7,419 nt of DNA from Lysobacterales bacterium (GCA_013298265.1 JAAFHE010000175.1:1-7419), one strand, 5' to 3'. Counted from the stretch's first letter, positions 1 to 6,200 are shown. A program made the numbers and translations. The notes: generated by a model not told the origin, from the letters alone.

Positions 1-839
1 GTGATTTCTTCGCCCTGCTCGGTCCCAACGGTGCCGGCAAGTCGACCCTGATCGGCATTCTTTCGTCGCTCGTCAATGCCACGAGCGGCGAGGCGGAAGT
101 GTTCGGCCGCTCCATTCATCGCGACCGCGGCGGCGCGATGCAGCTGATCGGCCTGGTGCCGCAGGAGCTGAACTTCAACCAGTTCGAAACGCCGTTCGAC
201 ATCTGCGTGAATCAGGCGGGCTTTTACGGCATCCCGCGCCGCGTGGCCTGCCAGCGCGCGGAGCAGTACCTGCGCCAGCTCAGCCTGTGGGAAAAGAAAG
301 ACATGTCCGCGCGCACCCTGTCCGGTGGCATGAAACGGCGCCTGATGATTGCGCGCGCGATGATGAACGAGCCGCGCCTGCTGATCCTCGATGAGCCCAC
401 CGCCGGCGTCGATATCGAGATCCGCCGCTCCATGTGGAAGTTCGTCAGCGAGATCAACCGCGCCGGTACGACCGTGGTCCTGACCACGCACTACCTTGAG
501 GAAGCCGAGCAGCTCTGCCGCAACATCGCGATCATCGACAAGGGCAGCATCATCGAGAACACCTCGATGAAGCGCCTGCTCGCGAAACTCGACGTGGAAG
601 CCTTCGTCCTCGATGTGGCGGATATGACCGCGGAGCTGCCGCAGATCGACGGCGTGCGCCTGACGCCGGTCGATGCACATACGCTGGAAGCGGAGATGTC
701 GCGCACGCACGACCTCAACTCGTTGTTCGCCGCGCTCAGTGCGTGCGGCATCACGGTCACCTCGATGCGCAACAAGGCGAACCGGCTCGAAGAACTGTTT
801 GTGCGGCTGGTCGAAGGCAACCACGGCAAGGCCGCGTAA
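1..839 (+). CDS. yadG: ABC-2 type transporter ATP-binding subunit, YadG-like (5' end outside the window)
   Basis: This is the nucleotide-binding subunit of an ABC-2 type transporter. It hydrolyses ATP in the cytoplasm and pairs with the permease encoded just downstream. The first full codon is at position 3, and 278 residues are visible before the TAA at 837-839. The core motifs appear in order: Walker A (GPNGAGKST) at 21-47, Q-loop Gln (VPQEL) near 162, signature LSGGM at 318-332, Walker B (LLILDEP) from 378, D-loop AGVD, and the switch His (TTHYLEEAEQL) at 489-491. The GTG at 99 is not the start, because Walker A lies upstream of it in the same frame. E. coli YadG has about 308 residues, so roughly 30-40 N-terminal residues are missing. 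The transported substrate of YadGH is not established. The ATPase assignment is very firm; the symbol rests partly on the neighbouring YadH. Confidence 0.93.
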   Translation, partial: DFFALLGPNGAGKSTLIGILSSLVNATSGEAEVFGRSIHRDRGGAMQLIGLVPQELNFNQFETPFDICVNQAGFYGIPRRVACQRAEQYLRQLSLWEKKDMSARTLSGGMKRRLMIARAMMNEPRLLILDEPTAGVDIEIRRSMWKFVSEINRAGTTVVLTTHYLEEAEQLCRNIAIIDKGSIIENTSMKRLLAKLDVEAFVLDVADMTAELPQIDGVRLTPVDAHTLEAEMSRTHDLNSLFAALSACGITVTSMRNKANRLEELFVRLVEGNHGKAA

Positions 840-929
840 GTTCACGACATTGCGTTTCTGCCAGCGCGCCGCGGTCAGGCACGCGGGCGCGACGCCGCAT
901 CACCTCCCTCCCTTTCCATTGCGTCCCTC

Positions 930-1706
930 ATGCAAACCCAAGCCAATCTGGTCGCCCTGAGCACCATCGTCCGCCGCGAGATCGCGCGCATCCTGCGCAT
1001 CTGGGGGCAGACGCTGCTGCCGCCGGCGATCACCATGACGCTGTACTTCTTCATCTTCGGCAACATGATCGGCAGCCGCATAGGCGAGATGCAGCCAGGC
1101 ATCAGCTACATCGACTTCATCGTGCCCGGCCTGATCATGATGAGCGTCATCCAGAACGCTTACGGCAATATCTCCAGCTCGTTCTTCGGCTCGAAGTTCG
1201 GCCGCTATGTCGAGGAAATGCTGGTGTCGCCGATGCCGAGCTGGGTGATTCTGGCCGGCTATGTCACCGGGGCCGTGGTACGCGGCCTCATCGTCGGCGC
1301 GATCGTGCTCGGCGTGGCGATGTGCTTCACCGACATCCGCATCCACCATCCGCTGGTTACGCTGACCACGTTCCTGCTGACCGCGGTGGTATTCGCGCTG
1401 GCCGGCTTCGTCAACGCGGTCTATGCGAAGAAATTCGACGACATCGCCATCGTGCCGACCTTCATCCTGACACCGCTGACCTACCTCGGCGGCGTGTTCT
1501 ATCCGGTCAGCAGCCTTGGCGAGCCCTGGCATACGGTGTCGCTGGCCAATCCCATCGTCTACATGGTGAATGCGTTCCGCTACGGCCTGCTTGGCGTCAG
1601 CGATGTCAGCCTCGGGGTGGCCTACGGGGTCATGCTGCTGGCCGCGGCGGTATTGGGCGCATTCGGCCTGTATCTGCTCCGGCGTGGGGTCGGCCTGCGC
1701 GCCTGA
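930..1706 (+). CDS. yadH: ABC-2 type transporter permease, YadH-like
   Basis: This 258-residue integral inner-membrane permease is the partner of the upstream ATPase. It aligns by eye along almost its whole length with E. coli YadH (about 256 aa). Shared blocks include RIWGQTLLPPAITMTLYF near the N-terminus, FIVPGLIMMSVI, FDDIAIVPTFILTPLTYLGG and NPIVYMVNAFRYG near the C-terminus. About six hydrophobic membrane segments are visible, as in ABC-2 permeases. The ATG at 930 lies 90 bp after the ATPase stop. Its upstream region is pyrimidine-rich and has no clear Shine-Dalgarno sequence, so translation initiation may be weak or depend on another signal, but no better in-frame start is available. 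It is probably cotranscribed with yadG. Family membership is clear; the substrate is unknown. Confidence 0.93.
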   Translation: MQTQANLVALSTIVRREIARILRIWGQTLLPPAITMTLYFFIFGNMIGSRIGEMQPGISYIDFIVPGLIMMSVIQNAYGNISSSFFGSKFGRYVEEMLVSPMPSWVILAGYVTGAVVRGLIVGAIVLGVAMCFTDIRIHHPLVTLTTFLLTAVVFALAGFVNAVYAKKFDDIAIVPTFILTPLTYLGGVFYPVSSLGEPWHTVSLANPIVYMVNAFRYGLLGVSDVSLGVAYGVMLLAAAVLGAFGLYLLRRGVGLRA

Positions 1707-1711
1707 GACAG

Positions 1712-1735
1712 GCCGGACCAGCTCGTCTGGCCGGC
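1712..1735 (+). terminator. Hairpin after yadH, possible transcription end
   Basis: A strong hairpin begins six bases after the yadH stop. The arm at 1712-1721 (GCCGGACCAG) pairs with 1727-1735 (CTGGCCGGC), giving nine base pairs with one bulged A and a 5-nt loop. No T-run follows, so it is not a classical intrinsic terminator. It could mark a 3' end trimmed from a Rho-dependent stop, and it separates the transporter from the signalling gene downstream. The structure is clear; the terminator role is inferred. Confidence 0.4.
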
Positions 1736-1749
1736 GCGAGCGCCTGATG

Positions 1750-1755
1750 TAAGAT
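1750..1755 (+). promoter_or_regulatory. Possible -10 box for the cNMP-GGDEF gene
   Basis: TAAGAT matches four of six bases of the sigma-70 -10 consensus and lies 42 bp before the ATG at 1798. I see no matching -35 box at the right distance, because that stretch falls in the hairpin after yadH. A start site near 1762 would leave a leader of about 36 nt. This is a weak call based on position and partial consensus. Confidence 0.22.
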
Positions 1756-1780
1756 GCGCGATTGTCAAGCCAGCGGCCCC

Positions 1781-1786
1781 GGAGGG
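1781..1786 (+). promoter_or_regulatory. Ribosome binding site that sets the cNMP-GGDEF start
   Basis: GGAGGG lies 11 nt before the ATG at 1798. The spacing is somewhat long, but this is the best purine-rich match in the region. It lies inside any ORF begun at the TTG at 1762, which argues for the ATG. Confidence 0.6.
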
Positions 1787-1797
1787 ATTTCGTAGTC

Positions 1798-2829
1798 ATG
1801 GTCAGTCCTGGAGCTTCGCTGGCGGAAACCGCCGCGACCGGCAACGCATTCGCGCGCACCCGCCCCGCCTTCCTCCCGCGACAGCTATCAGAGCAGGAAC
1901 TCGACCTGTTCGTCAGCAGCGGCGAGCGCCGCGAAGTCGTGCCGCGCGAGATGATTTTCCGCAAGGGCGAGCTGGGTCGAGCGATGTTCGTGATCGAATC
2001 CGGCACGATCCAGCTCGAATTCGGCGACGGCATGCCGGACAAGCTGATCGGCGCGCGGGAATTCTTCGGCGAACTCGCCTTGTTCATCGGCAACCACGCG
2101 CGCGTGGCCAATGCGGTCGCCGCCGAGGCCAGCGTGCTGCGTGTGATCGAACATGCCGCCTTCGAATCCCTTTTGCAGACCCAGGCGCCCTTGCTAGCGC
2201 AGTTCATGCGCCGCTCGTTCTCCTATCTCGTGGCCAGCGAGCAGCAGCTGATCCAGAGCCTCAAGCGGCGCAACGAGGATCTGCTCGTCACGCTGGATTC
2301 GCTGCGCCAGACCCAGACCCAGCTATCCACGGCCGAACGTCTCGTACGTACCGACGAGCTGACCGGCCTGTGCAATCGCCGCGGCCTGTATCACTACCTC
2401 GATGAGCTGCGCCGCAGCCGAGACACCACGCTACATCTCGGCCTGCTGCTCGTGGACATCGATCACTTCAAGCAGATCAACGACCACTACGGACACCTGA
2501 CCGGCGATATCGCGCTGCGCGCCGTAGCGCGCGAAGTTCAGCAGGCCGCGGCGGCGATCGATCTGCCCTGCCGCCTCGGCGGCGACGAATTCGCGCTGCT
2601 CGTGCAAGTCCGCGATGTCGAAGAACTGCGCGACCGCGCCGCACAGATCACCAACGGCGTACGCGCGCTGCGCTTCCATGCACCCGCCGAAGGACTGCTC
2701 GTGAGCGCGAGCGTCGGCGGCAGCCTGTGCCATGAAACCGCCGACTGGTCGGCCTGGTACAGCGACTCGGACTGCGCGCTCTATCTGGTCAAGGGCGAAG
2801 GCGGCGACACCTACCGCGTGATTACCTGA
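1798..2829 (+). CDS. Cyclic-nucleotide-binding/GGDEF protein, predicted cNMP-responsive diguanylate cyclase
   Basis: This is a predicted soluble cytoplasmic enzyme that makes c-di-GMP from two GTP under control of a cyclic mononucleotide. With the ATG at 1798 it has 343 residues. A CRP-type cNMP-binding domain spans about 30-130. Its phosphate-binding cassette reads FGELALFIG then HARVA, with Glu92 and Arg102 spaced exactly as E72 and R82 of E. coli CRP. A Q/L/R-rich helical linker, probably a coiled coil, covers about 146-183. The GGDEF domain follows with DELTGLCNRR (186-195), metal-site Asp220 in VDIDHFKQIND, and an intact GGDEF at 261-265, so catalysis is expected. The inhibitory I-site is altered: it reads AAID, where PleD has RAID. 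No membrane segment is seen. The architecture is that of X. campestris XC_0249, a cGMP-stimulated diguanylate cyclase that is likewise linked to a nucleotidyl cyclase gene. The ligand here (cGMP or cAMP) is inferred, not read. Confidence 0.92.
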   Translation: MVSPGASLAETAATGNAFARTRPAFLPRQLSEQELDLFVSSGERREVVPREMIFRKGELGRAMFVIESGTIQLEFGDGMPDKLIGAREFFGELALFIGNHARVANAVAAEASVLRVIEHAAFESLLQTQAPLLAQFMRRSFSYLVASEQQLIQSLKRRNEDLLVTLDSLRQTQTQLSTAERLVRTDELTGLCNRRGLYHYLDELRRSRDTTLHLGLLLVDIDHFKQINDHYGHLTGDIALRAVAREVQQAAAAIDLPCRLGGDEFALLVQVRDVEELRDRAAQITNGVRALRFHAPAEGLLVSASVGGSLCHETADWSAWYSDSDCALYLVKGEGGDTYRVIT

Positions 2830-2849
2830 CCGGCGCAGGCCTGCGCTGG
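2830..2849 (+). repeat. Palindrome directly after the cNMP-GGDEF stop
   Basis: GCGCAGGCCTGCGC at 2833-2846 is a perfect 14-bp palindrome. Allowing one G-U pair, it extends to 20 nt (2830-2849). It begins one base after the TGA. As RNA it could fold into a short stem and act as a 3' boundary, but no T-run follows, so an intrinsic terminator is not supported. Confidence 0.55.
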
Positions 2850-2876
2850 CAGCAGCGGTTCGTCACACCCGCAAAT

Positions 2877-3009
2877 TGCTGCAATGCAGCATAGAAATCC
2901 GAGGCCATTCGGACAACGGCCAATGCATTGGTGACCCAGGAGCGCACATTTTTGCGCTAGCCTCAGCATTGTAAGGCGCGTCTCGGATATGGCCGGCTCA
3001 ATGCCGGCC
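2877..3009 (+). promoter_or_regulatory. Spacer with four further inverted repeats upstream of the cyclase gene
   Basis: The 227-bp spacer 2830-3056 holds no credible gene. Besides the palindrome at its left end it carries four perfect inverted repeats: TGCTGC/GCAGCA with a 3-nt loop (2877-2891), CCAATGCATTGG with no loop (2920-2931), AGCGCA/TGCGCT with a 6-nt loop (2941-2958), and GGCCGGC/GCCGGCC with a 5-nt loop (2991-3009). The last lies 47 bp before the cyclase ATG and is probably in its mRNA leader. CCAATGCATTGG has the compact symmetry of a dimer-binding operator. I found no convincing -35/-10 pair. The repeats are exact; their regulatory role is inferred. Confidence 0.5.
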
Positions 3010-3044
3010 CACCGGGACGCGTTCGAAACACTGCCGTACGTTCC

Positions 3045-3049
3045 TGGAG
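3045..3049 (+). promoter_or_regulatory. Ribosome binding site of the cyclase gene
   Basis: TGGAG lies seven nt before the ATG at 3057 and fixes that start. The stretch from GGAG to ATG (GGAGTCTGGGCATG) matches the corresponding stretch of the dehydrogenase gene at 6443-6456 in 12 of 14 bases. Confidence 0.7.
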
Positions 3050-3056
3050 TCTGGGC

Positions 3057-5735
3057 ATGAACGCCTTGGTGTCGCCTGCGGAACCACAATCGACCAACCG
3101 TCAGGGCGCACCGCTGCTGCGCACACTGGCCCTGTGTGACCTCGTCGATTCCACGGGACTGGTCGAACGGCTCGGCGACCAGCTCGCCGCGGCGCTGCTG
3201 CGCCGGCACGACCGGCTGACGCGCGATCTGATGCTGGTGCACCAGGGGCAGGAGATCGACAAGACCGACGGCTTCCTGATTCTGTTCGAGCGCCCGATCC
3301 ATGCGATCGCTTTTGCGCTGGACTATCAGCGCGAGCTCGTTCGCCTCAGCCAGGACGAGAAGGTCATCCTACGTGCCCGTGTCGGCGTACATGTCGGCGA
3401 TGTGGTGGTGTGGCAGAACGAACCCGCCGACGTGGTCCACGGCGCCAAGCCCATGGAAGTCGAGGGCCTGGTCAAGCCGGTCACGGCGCGACTCGCATCA
3501 CTGGCCCTGCCCGGCCAGATCCTGGTATCCGGCGTCGCCGCCAGTCTCGCCCAGCGCGCCCACGGCGAACTTGGCGCCAATGCCGACCGCACGCGCTGGA
3601 TCAACCACGGCCGCTATCGCTTCAAGGGCGTGCCCGAACCGCTCGTCGTCTATGAAGTCGGCGAAGCCGGCATCGCGCCGCTGCGCCTGCCGCCCTATTC
3701 GGGCAAGGCCTGGCGTGAAGTACCCTGGTGGCGCCGTCCCGGCACCATGTTCATCGAAGTCGGCGTCGCCGCTGCGGCGATCGTGCTCGGACTGTGGCTG
3801 CTGTTGCGGCCGCCGACGGCAATCGCGTTTGCCGAACGCGACTGGGTCGTACTCGGCGATCTGCAGAACCTGACCGGACAGGCCGCGTTCGACGACACAC
3901 TGCGTACGGCACTGCGCCTGAGCGTGGAACAGTCGCGCTACGTCAATATCGTTTCCGATCTGCAAGTGCGCGACGCAATCTCGCGCATGCGCCGCGATCC
4001 GAAGCAGACCCGCGTCGACCGCGAAGTCGGTGCGGAGATCGCGCTGCGCGAAGGCGCTCGGGCGCTGGTGCTGACGAGCGTCGCCGAAGTCGGCGGCAAG
4101 CTGCGTGTGAGTGCCGAGATCATCGACCCGAAGAGCCAGGCCACCGTTTACACGGATTCGGCCGAGGGTGAGGGTGTCGATTCGCTGCTGGTCTCCGTCG
4201 ATCGCATCAACCAGCAGCTACGTAGCCGTCTCGGCGAATCCCTGGCCCAGGTCGGTGCCGCGAGCCAGCCGCTCGCCAAGGTCACGACCGACAATCTCGA
4301 CGCGCTGCGTGCGTATTCTCTCGCGCGTAAGGCTGCCACTGAGGGGAGCCGTGACACGGCACTGGATCTGTACGAACAGGCTGCACGCCTTGATCCGAAA
4401 TTCGCGCTGGCCTATCTCGGTCGCGCAGCGCTGCTGCTCGGCAGCGAAGACACACCGGGCGCTTACGCCGATCTGGTCCGGGCGCAGGCGCTGCGCGAGC
4501 GCCTGACGGTGCGCGAACAGCTCTACATGGACGCGCTCGCCGCGAGCTTCGGCAAGCCCGCCGACATTCGCAAGAAATGGAGTCTGCTCGGCGAAATGTA
4601 TCCGGACCACTACCCGGCCTTCGCCAATCTGGCGCATTTCATCTACGTCTACGAGGGCCGCTTCGCCGAAGCGATCACGATCGCCGGCAAGGCGGTCTCG
4701 CCACACTACCCGCGCAGCGGCAACACGCACTACCTGCTCGGTACCTTGGAGCTGGCTAACGGCAATCCGCGGCAGGCGCAGGTCCACCTCGACAACGCCA
4801 AAGCGGTCAACGCGCACGAGATGGGGCTGCGTTTCGTCGAACTGGCGGCGAGCGAACGTCGTTTCGCTGATGCCGACAAGGCACTGTCCGAGATACGACT
4901 CAGCGGCTTACCGACGAACGATGTCGGCGCGCATCGCGTGCGCATCGCGCTGGCCGTCGACCGCGGCCGTTGGCGCGCAGCGCTGCAAAAAGCCGACGAA
5001 GCGGAAGTCGACGCCAGGAACGCCAGCCCATTGGCAGCCCGCATCTACCGCAGCACCAAGCTGTCGCTGCAGAGCATTGCGACGCCCGGCGTCGAGTTCG
5101 GGCGCGAGGTCGAAGCGTATGCGCGTATCGAGCAGGCCGCTTTGCGCGATTCTGAAAACCGCGACCGCCCGGGCGCGCTGTTCGGCACGTTCTTCGCGTC
5201 CTGGCTGGCGGCACGCAACGGCGACACTGCGCTGGCGAAACGCGTGCTGGCCGACGTCAGCGGTGATTCCGACGTGCGCAACTACCGCTACGTCGCTGAT
5301 ATGGCGGCGCTCGCGCAGGCGCAGATCGCGTTGAACGGCGGCGACGCCGCAGCCGCACTGGCCGCGCTGACGCCGCGTGTAGACGGCGCCGAGCTGTATC
5401 TGCTGCACGTCGGCCTGCGCGATGCGCAGCGTGCCGCCGGCGCACTGGACAAGGCCGCCGCGGAGGCACAGTGGCTCGCACAGCATCGCGGTCGCGCCTA
5501 CGCGGAATTCAATGCAGACGAAACGCTGAAAGCGCTGAATGTGGCGGAATCGAATCTCGCCGTACTCAGCGAAGCGGAAATCGCCGATGCGCGGGGCGAT
5601 GTCAGCATACGGGCACAGAAGCTGACCGCGTTCCTTCGCCTGTGGCCGGAAGAGGAGCTTCCGGCGCCGCTACGGCGGCGCGCGGAAGCCCTGCTCAACA
5701 ACGGCGAACGCCCTCAGCTACGGCAGAGCGAATGA
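3057..5735 (+). CDS. Membrane-bound class III nucleotidyl cyclase with TolB-like/TPR region; peptide modification system cyclase family
   Basis: This is an 892-residue predicted inner-membrane sensor enzyme. An N-terminal adenylate/guanylate cyclase homology domain spans about 21-205. It contains metal-site Asp28 (LCDLVDST), EIDKTDGF with Asp71, GVHVGD (110-115), and TARLASLALPGQILVS with Arg145. A single membrane helix at about 231-250 is preceded by Arg/Lys-rich WREVPWWRRPG, which by the positive-inside rule places the cyclase in the cytoplasm and the rest in the periplasm. Residues about 255-395 resemble the TolB/FlgO-like domain found after the membrane helix in CadC-like sensors. Residues about 410-880 are alpha-helical TPR-type repeats, clearest at 415-480. 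Architecture and partners match the family named 'putative peptide modification system cyclase' (TIGR04510, from memory). The active site is divergent, so the product (cGMP, cAMP or none) is uncertain. The 3' end overlaps the precursor gene on the other strand by 22 bp. Confidence 0.9.
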   Translation: MNALVSPAEPQSTNRQGAPLLRTLALCDLVDSTGLVERLGDQLAAALLRRHDRLTRDLMLVHQGQEIDKTDGFLILFERPIHAIAFALDYQRELVRLSQDEKVILRARVGVHVGDVVVWQNEPADVVHGAKPMEVEGLVKPVTARLASLALPGQILVSGVAASLAQRAHGELGANADRTRWINHGRYRFKGVPEPLVVYEVGEAGIAPLRLPPYSGKAWREVPWWRRPGTMFIEVGVAAAAIVLGLWLLLRPPTAIAFAERDWVVLGDLQNLTGQAAFDDTLRTALRLSVEQSRYVNIVSDLQVRDAISRMRRDPKQTRVDREVGAEIALREGARALVLTSVAEVGGKLRVSAEIIDPKSQATVYTDSAEGEGVDSLLVSVDRINQQLRSRLGESLAQVGAASQPLAKVTTDNLDALRAYSLARKAATEGSRDTALDLYEQAARLDPKFALAYLGRAALLLGSEDTPGAYADLVRAQALRERLTVREQLYMDALAASFGKPADIRKKWSLLGEMYPDHYPAFANLAHFIYVYEGRFAEAITIAGKAVSPHYPRSGNTHYLLGTLELANGNPRQAQVHLDNAKAVNAHEMGLRFVELAASERRFADADKALSEIRLSGLPTNDVGAHRVRIALAVDRGRWRAALQKADEAEVDARNASPLAARIYRSTKLSLQSIATPGVEFGREVEAYARIEQAALRDSENRDRPGALFGTFFASWLAARNGDTALAKRVLADVSGDSDVRNYRYVADMAALAQAQIALNGGDAAAALAALTPRVDGAELYLLHVGLRDAQRAAGALDKAAAEAQWLAQHRGRAYAEFNADETLKALNVAESNLAVLSEAEIADARGDVSIRAQKLTAFLRLWPEEELPAPLRRRAEALLNNGERPQLRQSE
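5645..5665. repeat. Perfect 8-bp hairpin in the 3' end of the cyclase gene
   Basis: GCCGGAAG (5645-5652) and CTTCCGGC (5658-5665) form a perfect 8-bp stem with a 5-nt loop. A second, smaller inverted repeat (CGCCG/CGGCG, 5665-5677) abuts it. The pair lies inside the cyclase coding region but about 40-70 bases beyond the precursor stop on the minus strand, so it could protect the 3' end of the precursor mRNA. There is no T-run in the minus direction. The stem is exact; the role is speculative. Confidence 0.35.
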
Positions 5736-5968
5736 ATGGTCATCGAGCCCTTGCTGGTGAGCTGCTGTTGAATCGTTGCACGTGACTCGCGCAGGGTTTG
5801 CGGATCGGCAAACCCTTTGCAGTTCGCGAAACAGGCGGAAAGACCCTCAGGCGCACCGACCTGTTTCAGCGCGGAGGCCGGGTCGCTGGTCAGCAGCGCA
5901 CGGAAGCTGTCGTCGGAAATGAGCCTGTCGAGCAGCGTATCTACCTGCGCGGGTGTCAGGTTTGCCAT
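5714..5968 (-). CDS. NHLP-related RiPP precursor peptide
   Basis: This gene encodes an 84-residue predicted substrate peptide of a RiPP system. Residues 1-40 form a helical leader of the nitrile-hydratase-like (NHLP) type: LLDRLISDDSFRALLTSDP, then ALKQVG with the usual Asp-x-x-Phe-Arg and DPxxAL pattern. The C-terminal part, from about 41, holds Cys46, Cys50 (CFANC, CxxxC) and Cys82, six Ser/Thr-rich positions after residue 57 and no GG cleavage motif. It fits the family called 'NHLP-related RiPP peptide' (TIGR04509, from memory), whose members sit beside the cyclase and dehydrogenase families present here. The ATG is supported by AGGGGG eight nt upstream on the minus strand. The gene points away from the dehydrogenase and toward the cyclase, and its last six codons, including Cys82, lie inside the cyclase 3' end. 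The modification, cleavage site and final product are unknown. Confidence 0.85.
   Translation of the reverse strand: MANLTPAQVDTLLDRLISDDSFRALLTSDPASALKQVGAPEGLSACFANCKGFADPQTLRESRATIQQQLTSKGSMTIHSLCRS
5793..5816. repeat. Perfect 9-bp hairpin within the precursor gene
   Basis: AGGGTTTGC (5793-5801) and GCAAACCCT (5808-5816) form a perfect 9-bp stem with a 6-nt loop. Beyond one mismatch, a few further pairs extend it. On the minus strand it covers codons 51-59 of the precursor, just after the CxxxC. On the plus strand it lies 58 bases past the cyclase stop and is followed by only two more T bases, so it could serve as a weak terminator or 3' stabiliser for the cyclase mRNA. Confidence 0.55.
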
Positions 5969-5976
5969 TGCGAATT

Positions 5977-6002
5977 CCCCCTGGAAGCCACGACCTGTGG
6001 CT
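5977..6002 (-). promoter_or_regulatory. Ribosome binding site and leader hairpin of the precursor gene
   Basis: On the minus strand, AGGGGG (5982-5977) lies eight nt before the ATG and is a good Shine-Dalgarno sequence. Three bases upstream of it, AGCCAC (5986-5991) and GTGGCT (5997-6002) make a perfect 6-bp stem with a 5-nt loop. A hairpin this close to the ribosome site could affect initiation or mRNA lifetime, or the inverted repeat could be a protein-binding site. The sequence elements are direct observations; the function is inferred. Confidence 0.5.
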
Positions 6003-6185
6003 GAGGCAGTTTAACGAGCAAGCGTCGGGCCAAACAATCGGCAATTGCGCGGTGAAATCGTGACTTTTTGCACGTCCGCAACGGTGGCGTGCAGGAATCG
6101 CTTGCAGGTCCCTGGCTGCTGTGCAAGCGCACGTCGCCGTGTTGCTGTCGCCAGGGCCAAGACGCACCGGCAGTCAGGTTTGTGA

Positions 6186-6200
6186 TGACGCCACGCGTCA
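6186..6200. repeat. Inverted repeat TGACGC-N3-GCGTCA
   Basis: Two perfect 6-bp arms, TGACGC (6186-6191) and GCGTCA (6195-6200), are separated by CAC in the middle of the divergent region. The dyad shape suits a dimeric regulator. Its left part overlaps the first of two GTGATGA-type direct repeats 29 bp apart. No regulator is identified. Confidence 0.35.

Noticed and set aside
1..1706. The YadGH-type transporter as dedicated exporter of the RiPP
   Set aside because: YadGH homologues occur widely without RiPP genes, there is no peptidase domain in the visible part, and a hairpin plus a separate gene lie between. Proximity alone is not enough.
743..1747. 334-residue plus-strand frame overlapping yadG and yadH
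   Set aside because: It runs out of frame through the well-supported yadH and is an Arg/His-rich shadow translation.
1762..1797. Extension of the cNMP-GGDEF protein to a TTG start at 1762
   Set aside because: The TTG has no ribosome binding site, and the good GGAGGG at 1781 lies inside the extension. The extra 12 residues add nothing recognisable, so ATG 1798 is preferred.
900..2207. 435-residue open frame on the minus strand
   Set aside because: It is antisense to yadH and the cNMP-GGDEF gene, both of which have clear family motifs. Its translation is low-complexity Arg/Ala/His-rich, as expected for a high-GC shadow frame.
5807..5850. GGCAAACC followed by GCGAAAC, resembling part of a GEMM c-di-GMP riboswitch
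   Set aside because: It lies within the precursor coding region, not in a leader, and the conserved 5' stem and following helices of GEMM are absent. The bases are explained by the hairpin and the codons.
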